From Toxorhynchites rutilus septentrionalis (Eukaryota; Arthropoda; Insecta; Diptera; Culicidae), in assembly GCF_029784135.1 (NCBI RefSeq), contig NC_073745.1:317662287-317726286 (forward strand): a DNA stretch of 64,000 nucleotides. The letters are read 5' to 3'. Shown one piece after another: positions 59,206 through 64,000 of this stretch. A model generated the notes under the pieces. It was not told the DNA's origin and did no database searches. It saw nothing but the letters and a program-made list of their open reading frames with translations. The first letter of the stretch is position 1; each line of letters begins with the position of its first letter. A program made the position numbers and the translations under genes.

Positions 59206-60560
59206 TAGACAAAGTTGTTACATCATTTTTATGTTATCAAAAATAGTGTGACCAAAATTGTCGAGGAAATAAAAAATATAAATTTCTTATCTTTATATTC
59301 TTTTTGGGGCAAACATAAAGAATGTTTGTTGACGGAACTTGAAAGAACAAATTTCACTTTATATAATATATGATTTTCAAGGATGTTATTTTTTGTATTT
59401 GTTTTGGGTGAAAACCCATTAATAACTTTGAGCAGGATTAAGCTATTGACAAATTCTGCTTCGCAAAATGTTGGTATTGATAAGCTCTAAAAGTCGTACG
59501 AAGACAGTTTTGATGTACAATTTGAACTATAAAAGTTAGAGCAAAAAAACCCGCTTTTTCATGGTCACCCTAATGCAATTTAGATTTTTTATTTCATCGA
59601 AAATTTTGGTCACCCTATTTTTGATGACATGAAAATGAGCTCCCTATCATATGTACCAATTTTGTCGAAAATAGTTTTTGTCTGAAGAATAAATAGCTCC
59701 CACAAAGTTGCTTTTTAACTTAGTTGCATTAGGGTAACCATCAAAAAAAGGTTTTTTTACTTTAACTTTTATATTTAAAATTCTACATCAAAATTGTCTT
59801 CGTACGACTTTTAGAGCATGAAAATGAGCTCCCTATCATATGTACCAATTTTGTCGAAAATAGTTTTTGTCTGAAGAATAAATAGCTCCCACAAAGTTGC
59901 TTTTTAACTTAGTTGCATTAGGGTAACCATCAAAAAAAGGTTTTTTTACTTTAACTTTTATATTTAAAATTCTACATCAAAATTGTCTTCGTACGACTTT
60001 TAGAGCTTATCAATACCAACATTTTGCTATGCAGAATTTGTCAATAGCTTAATCCTGCTCAATGTTATTAATGGGGTTTCACCCAAAAACTCATGAATTC
60101 TCAATTTTAATTTACTGAAATACAAAAAATTACATCCTTGAAAATCTTATATTATATAGAGTGAAATTTGTTCTTTCAAATTCCGTCAACAAACATTTTT
60201 TATGCTTGCCCCAGAAAGAATGGCAGTCTAAAAGTCTTTTGAAGACAGTTTGTACGTAGAAATATAAAAGTTAGGGCAAAAAAACATTTTTTTTATGGTG
60301 ACCCTAACGCAACATGGAAAAAAGTGCTATATCGGTTATTTCATGAGATAAAAAAGACTTTGTTCTACAACGATGTTTACTTCTATCTATAAAGATAAAA
60401 AAGTTATATTTTTTAGTTCATTGACAATGTTGGTCACCCTATTTTTGATAACATGAAAATGAGCGCTCTATCATATGTAACAACTTTGTCTAAGACAGTT
60501 TTTATCTAGAAAATAACTGTCGAACTCTAAATGCTTATTTCCACTTAAACGCATCTCCTG
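59206..60560. repeat. R2 repeat cluster with inverted arms and a 189-bp tandem duplication
   Basis: 59409-59575 and 59922-60135 are inverted copies of the R2 block (CTCTAAAAGTCGTACGAAGA, GCAAAATGTTGGTATTGAT). Between them 59629-59817 and 59818-60006 are a perfect tandem duplication of 189 bp. Another direct fragment lies at 60220-60320. Noncoding. Confidence 0.82.
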
Positions 60561-60649
60561 GACCATTGTACATTGGTCAGTAACAATACGGATCAACCAG
60601 TAAAATTCATGAAATAGTGGTTACTTATTACTTACACGTTTACAACTTT

Positions 60650-61215
60650 TTTAAGTAGGACTATGTCTAACAGAAATACATGGGGGGTAAAATGAGAATA
60701 TACACACTGAACATGAAAGAGGTTTGCATCGGTTGATAGTATATTTTTCTACGCAATGAATAACATTTTATTTTTTCTTGAGATAAACAATTGAATAATT
60801 GTGAAATATCAAGCAATATCTACATGCGCTAAATCCCACGTTTTGATTGGTCCGATTTGTGATCCTCGAATTGTACTGACCAAAACGAGCAGCCAGAGTA
60901 ATAGCGTATTACGGGTTCCCCAACACAGACTTCCAAACCAAGGAGCCTGGTGAAATCAGCATTGCAATTACACTTCACTTCCCGTTTGGTGATTGTAGAG
61001 TGAACATCGTTTAACACCGGCGAGTGTCGAGCAGGAATGAATTGTCTTTCACAAGACATGGAGAGGAGTTTAGACTGAGTTTTTCACAAGGGCCATTTTC
61101 AAGGCTAGAAACGGATGAATTGAAAAAGTTTAAAGCCTCTATAATACAAAAAAAGGAAAGGCATTTCAAATAAATGCAAGTTGCGGGTGCTTTTATACAA
61201 TTTGTGTAGACGAAA
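60650..61215. repeat. Diverged R3 repeat fragments
   Basis: GGACTATGTCTAACAGAAAT with GGGGGGTAAAATGAGAATAT matches 23940-23990, and ACCAAGGAGCCTGG with ATCAGCATTGCAATTACA matches 25795-25910. The block around 61105-61140 (GGATGAATTGAAAAAGTTTA) resembles the 72-bp insertion at 42435. Confidence 0.55.
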
Positions 61216-64000
61216 AGTGTGTCTCTAACACGTACTTCTAAAGCTTTGAAATTTTCGAGATTCTGTATAAGTTGTGTGAATTGTGAATTTTATGTTTATT
61301 TGTCAATGCGAAAATTGTATCAATGAGATAACGATAAAATTTTAAAAATAATTTTGGGTATAGGCGTCGAAGATATAATTTAATTCTGGAAAAGGGGTCT
61401 CTGGCATAAAGAAGGTCTAAGTCAATCCACAGATGACTCGATTCGATGCGACGCTCCATCATACACTCAATCGCCAAATAATTTTCTCGATTGCGATCAC
61501 GTGAGAATTGTGTAATGGATATAACAGGCTTCAGTTGAAGGCTGACAATCAAATTGATTGATAGAATTGGCTTTCTTCAACACCCTTTCTTAGAATTCGT
61601 ACCAGAAAAATGACCATAAGTTGATTATGGACTAGTTCTGGATGTTTCCATGTTATTTGCTTCGGAAATGATACTTCTATTTGGGTGATTCCTAAAAGAT
61701 AGATAGATTTTCAATGACACTACATAACAAAACTGTATTGAATTCCCATTACTATGATGCAAGAAGAATTCAAAGGGGATGATATTCAGTAAAGTTACAG
61801 CACATAAAATATGACCAAAATTTCGCCTATCCTTCTTATTTTGCGTACCTCCTGTATGTATAACCATCTTGTACTCCACTTCTTGTCTACCGGGCTAGAA
61901 TGAGGTGACGCATCAAGCTTCCACCGGTGGTCCTGCCATACGAATAATCTGCTGTCATCTCCATGCTGCAGCTTTGTGTCATATGTTGCGGTTTGACCAC
62001 AGTTTTCGAGTGGATAGGGCGTATAATAATACTGACAATATTTATGCTATGGTTTTCCTGTTTATGACTCATTTTATTCTCCGGTGGTTCATCAGCCGTG
62101 GAAATAATAATGAAACCATATGATATTTGTTATCTGAATACAACCTTTTTTCGCTCAAAATTTAATTTGTTTTTCGCTCTCAAATTTTCAAATACTGGAA
62201 ATAGTTAAATCATATTTTCTTTCTCAGAAATAGATTATTTAGAACACATGTGCATGGTCATGTTGTACATGGTAACAGCATTGGCATTTCCTCGACTCGA
62301 CAATCATAATAACTCGCATTCTCGCTCTTTTTTTTACATCCATACGTAAAACAAGCACTCAACCACAAGAGTAAATCAAATTTACATAAAAATGCGGCAT
62401 ACACTTTCCGATGCGATGCCCCACGGCTTCGAGCAAACAGCGCTCTATCCGCGCCCTGCTGGTGAAGCGCCTCTTCAACAGCCGAACAGCAGGAAGATCT
62501 CGCCACTACCCATCAATAGTAATGGAAATGATGCGAAGAAAAATGCTTAACACCTCGTCGGCTATCGTATCGCTTCCAGCCCCCGCAACCACTCCCAGTT
62601 TGCTCCAGTGTCGAACGTTTTAATCTTCTCACTTTCCGACCGATTGTACCCGTATGCAAAGCGTTGTGTGGTGTATGGAGCGAAGATTCGTAGTTACAGA
62701 TCTCACACAATTTGGCTGAATTGACTTCACGGCGGAATCGAACTGTGAAATGTACCCGAGCGATAGGTGTGTACAATAACATTCACCCACTAATTTATGC
62801 CAAATAAAATAATCTTTACTCTGTTTTTTGGTCCTCCCCCACTACACATCACATTCAGATACGATTGCGGTGGCGCAGTTTCATGTCTTCGTTCGTTCCC
62901 AGCTGAAATGCAGTTCTCCACGAGCACGCGGATTGAATTTTAACGATAATTGTGCATTGTGGTGTAGTGAGCCGGGGTGGGTGGATTAGTCGGTGCACAC
63001 ACACACATACACACATTCTGGGCTGGGAAGGAGAGAGATATTGTATCTCTAGGCGTTAATATCGACACCAGCAACACAACAACGCGTCGTAACACGCCAT
63101 TACGAGAGGATTCGATTCCCTTGGACATGTACAATAGTTTGTGACGAGTAGCGGTCGCTTCCTTCTAGGGAACTGTCAGGGTCATTCAGTGTCTGTCTGG
63201 TTGTCAATTCAAATGTTTTCTATGACGCCTGATATAAAAACGATGGGATCTGGTATCGACTGGAATCTGTCGGGCAAACATTGTATGGTCTTATTGTTCT
63301 ACCCGCATAGGGTTTAATTATCATTCATGTGGTGTTCGTAACAGTATAGCTCTCTAAGCATACAAAGTTCAATCACTCGTTCATGTCAAACATAATAAGT
63401 TTTCTCGTGAAGTTATATTTATCCAGAAATGTGTACCTGTGATTGATTTCGGTTCAAAGACCCTGAGGAAGTTGATGTTTTGATTTCTAAATACTTTTAT
63501 TCAACTGCATCGATTCACAAATTTGCTGAAACGGTATATGACTCAACCAAGGTTTCAAGTTTGACAGTTGTTATTACCACGAAACTGTCACTATCTCTTG
63601 CGATTTTAAACTTTTAGGGAACTATAGGGAATAATCTCGGTTCCTTAGAAATACCAACTTATTCACGTATTCATGTTTCTTGAGGATCTCATCTAGGTTG
63701 TCTTTTTCCTTTTTTGATACACTACTCGGAATCCTCACTTGTTTCGTTCGTTTGCGTACCTCGTTAATTTTGAAAAAAATGAATGATGTATCGTTGGAAT
63801 GGATTCAATATCGCTGTTTGCGTATTGCTCTAGGATGTATGCAGTAAACACATACAATGAGCCTAGAAAATCTAGCTGGCATACTTCCTCTTCCCGTACG
63901 TTTTTTCGAGTTATCATTCCGTTTTTTAATACGCTGTGAAACACTTAATCCGAAAGTGATAGCAAACTTTGAAGAAATGTTGAACTCAGGCGTTCGATCT
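61216..64000. other. Noncoding stretch to the end of the window
   Basis: No gene or transposon recognised. (CA)n runs lie at 62997-63016. The region 62400-63100 is more GC-rich than its surroundings and could hold regulatory sequence or noncoding exons, but this cannot be shown from sequence alone. Confidence 0.45.

Noticed and set aside
62258..62782. Minus-strand frames of 82 and 89 codons
   Set aside because: No recognisable family, and they overlap in different frames without splice-site support.

Overview
The window is nuclear DNA of an insect, most probably a culicine mosquito of the Aedes type. It is AT-rich, has GT-AG introns from about 50 bp to nearly 8 kb, and is crowded with nested transposons, including DD37E Tc1/mariner elements (the ITmD37E group first described from Aedes), tRNA-derived SINEs, a jockey-like LINE, a hAT, a Helitron and MITEs. 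The species is inferred, not proven. Two 500-base N runs (37150-37649 and 58706-59205) are scaffold gaps.

Only two protein-coding genes are convincing, both on the minus strand. (1) 6492-8118 is a complete five-exon gene for hydroxyacid-oxoacid transhydrogenase (ADHFE1 / Drosophila T3dh type), a 463-residue mitochondrial iron-dependent enzyme. (2) 19786-31337 is a gene for a type I membrane protein of about 1,080 residues: signal peptide, several small exons coding for very acidic tyrosine-containing linkers, about 17 leucine-rich repeats, a second acidic stretch, one transmembrane helix and a 44-residue tail. A 7.7-kb intron separates the acidic exons from the repeat-domain exons. A splice acceptor 13 nt before the ATG implies at least one more 5' noncoding exon to the right. 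The two genes show no functional link.

Layout: 1-5.7 kb holds layered transposons (an older repeat interrupted by a hAT, itself interrupted by a DD37E element and a SINE, then a TTAA-flanked MITE). 6.5-8.1 kb is the transhydrogenase. 8.5-17.8 kb holds a mariner fragment, an inverted-repeat cluster, SINEs, a DD37E element split by a jockey-like LINE, and a cecropia-type mariner. 19.7-22.2 kb holds the LRR exons. 22.2-27.4 kb is intron with repeats. 27451-37149 and 37650-47422 are near-identical copies of one 9.7-kb segment carrying the acidic 5' exons of the LRR gene. 47.4-64 kb is noncoding apart from transposon remnants (tandem repeat plus Helitron, two mariner remnants, small MITE, inverted-repeat cluster).

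The most consequential observation is the 9.7-kb duplication. The end of the contig left of the first gap matches the start of the contig right of it, beginning exactly at a (TA)n microsatellite. That is what two unmerged overlapping contigs, probably two haplotypes, would look like. A real tandem duplication of the LRR gene's 5' exons is the less likely alternative. I found no CRISPR array, no viral insertion I could recognise, no functional tRNA or rRNA gene, and no clear new multi-gene system.
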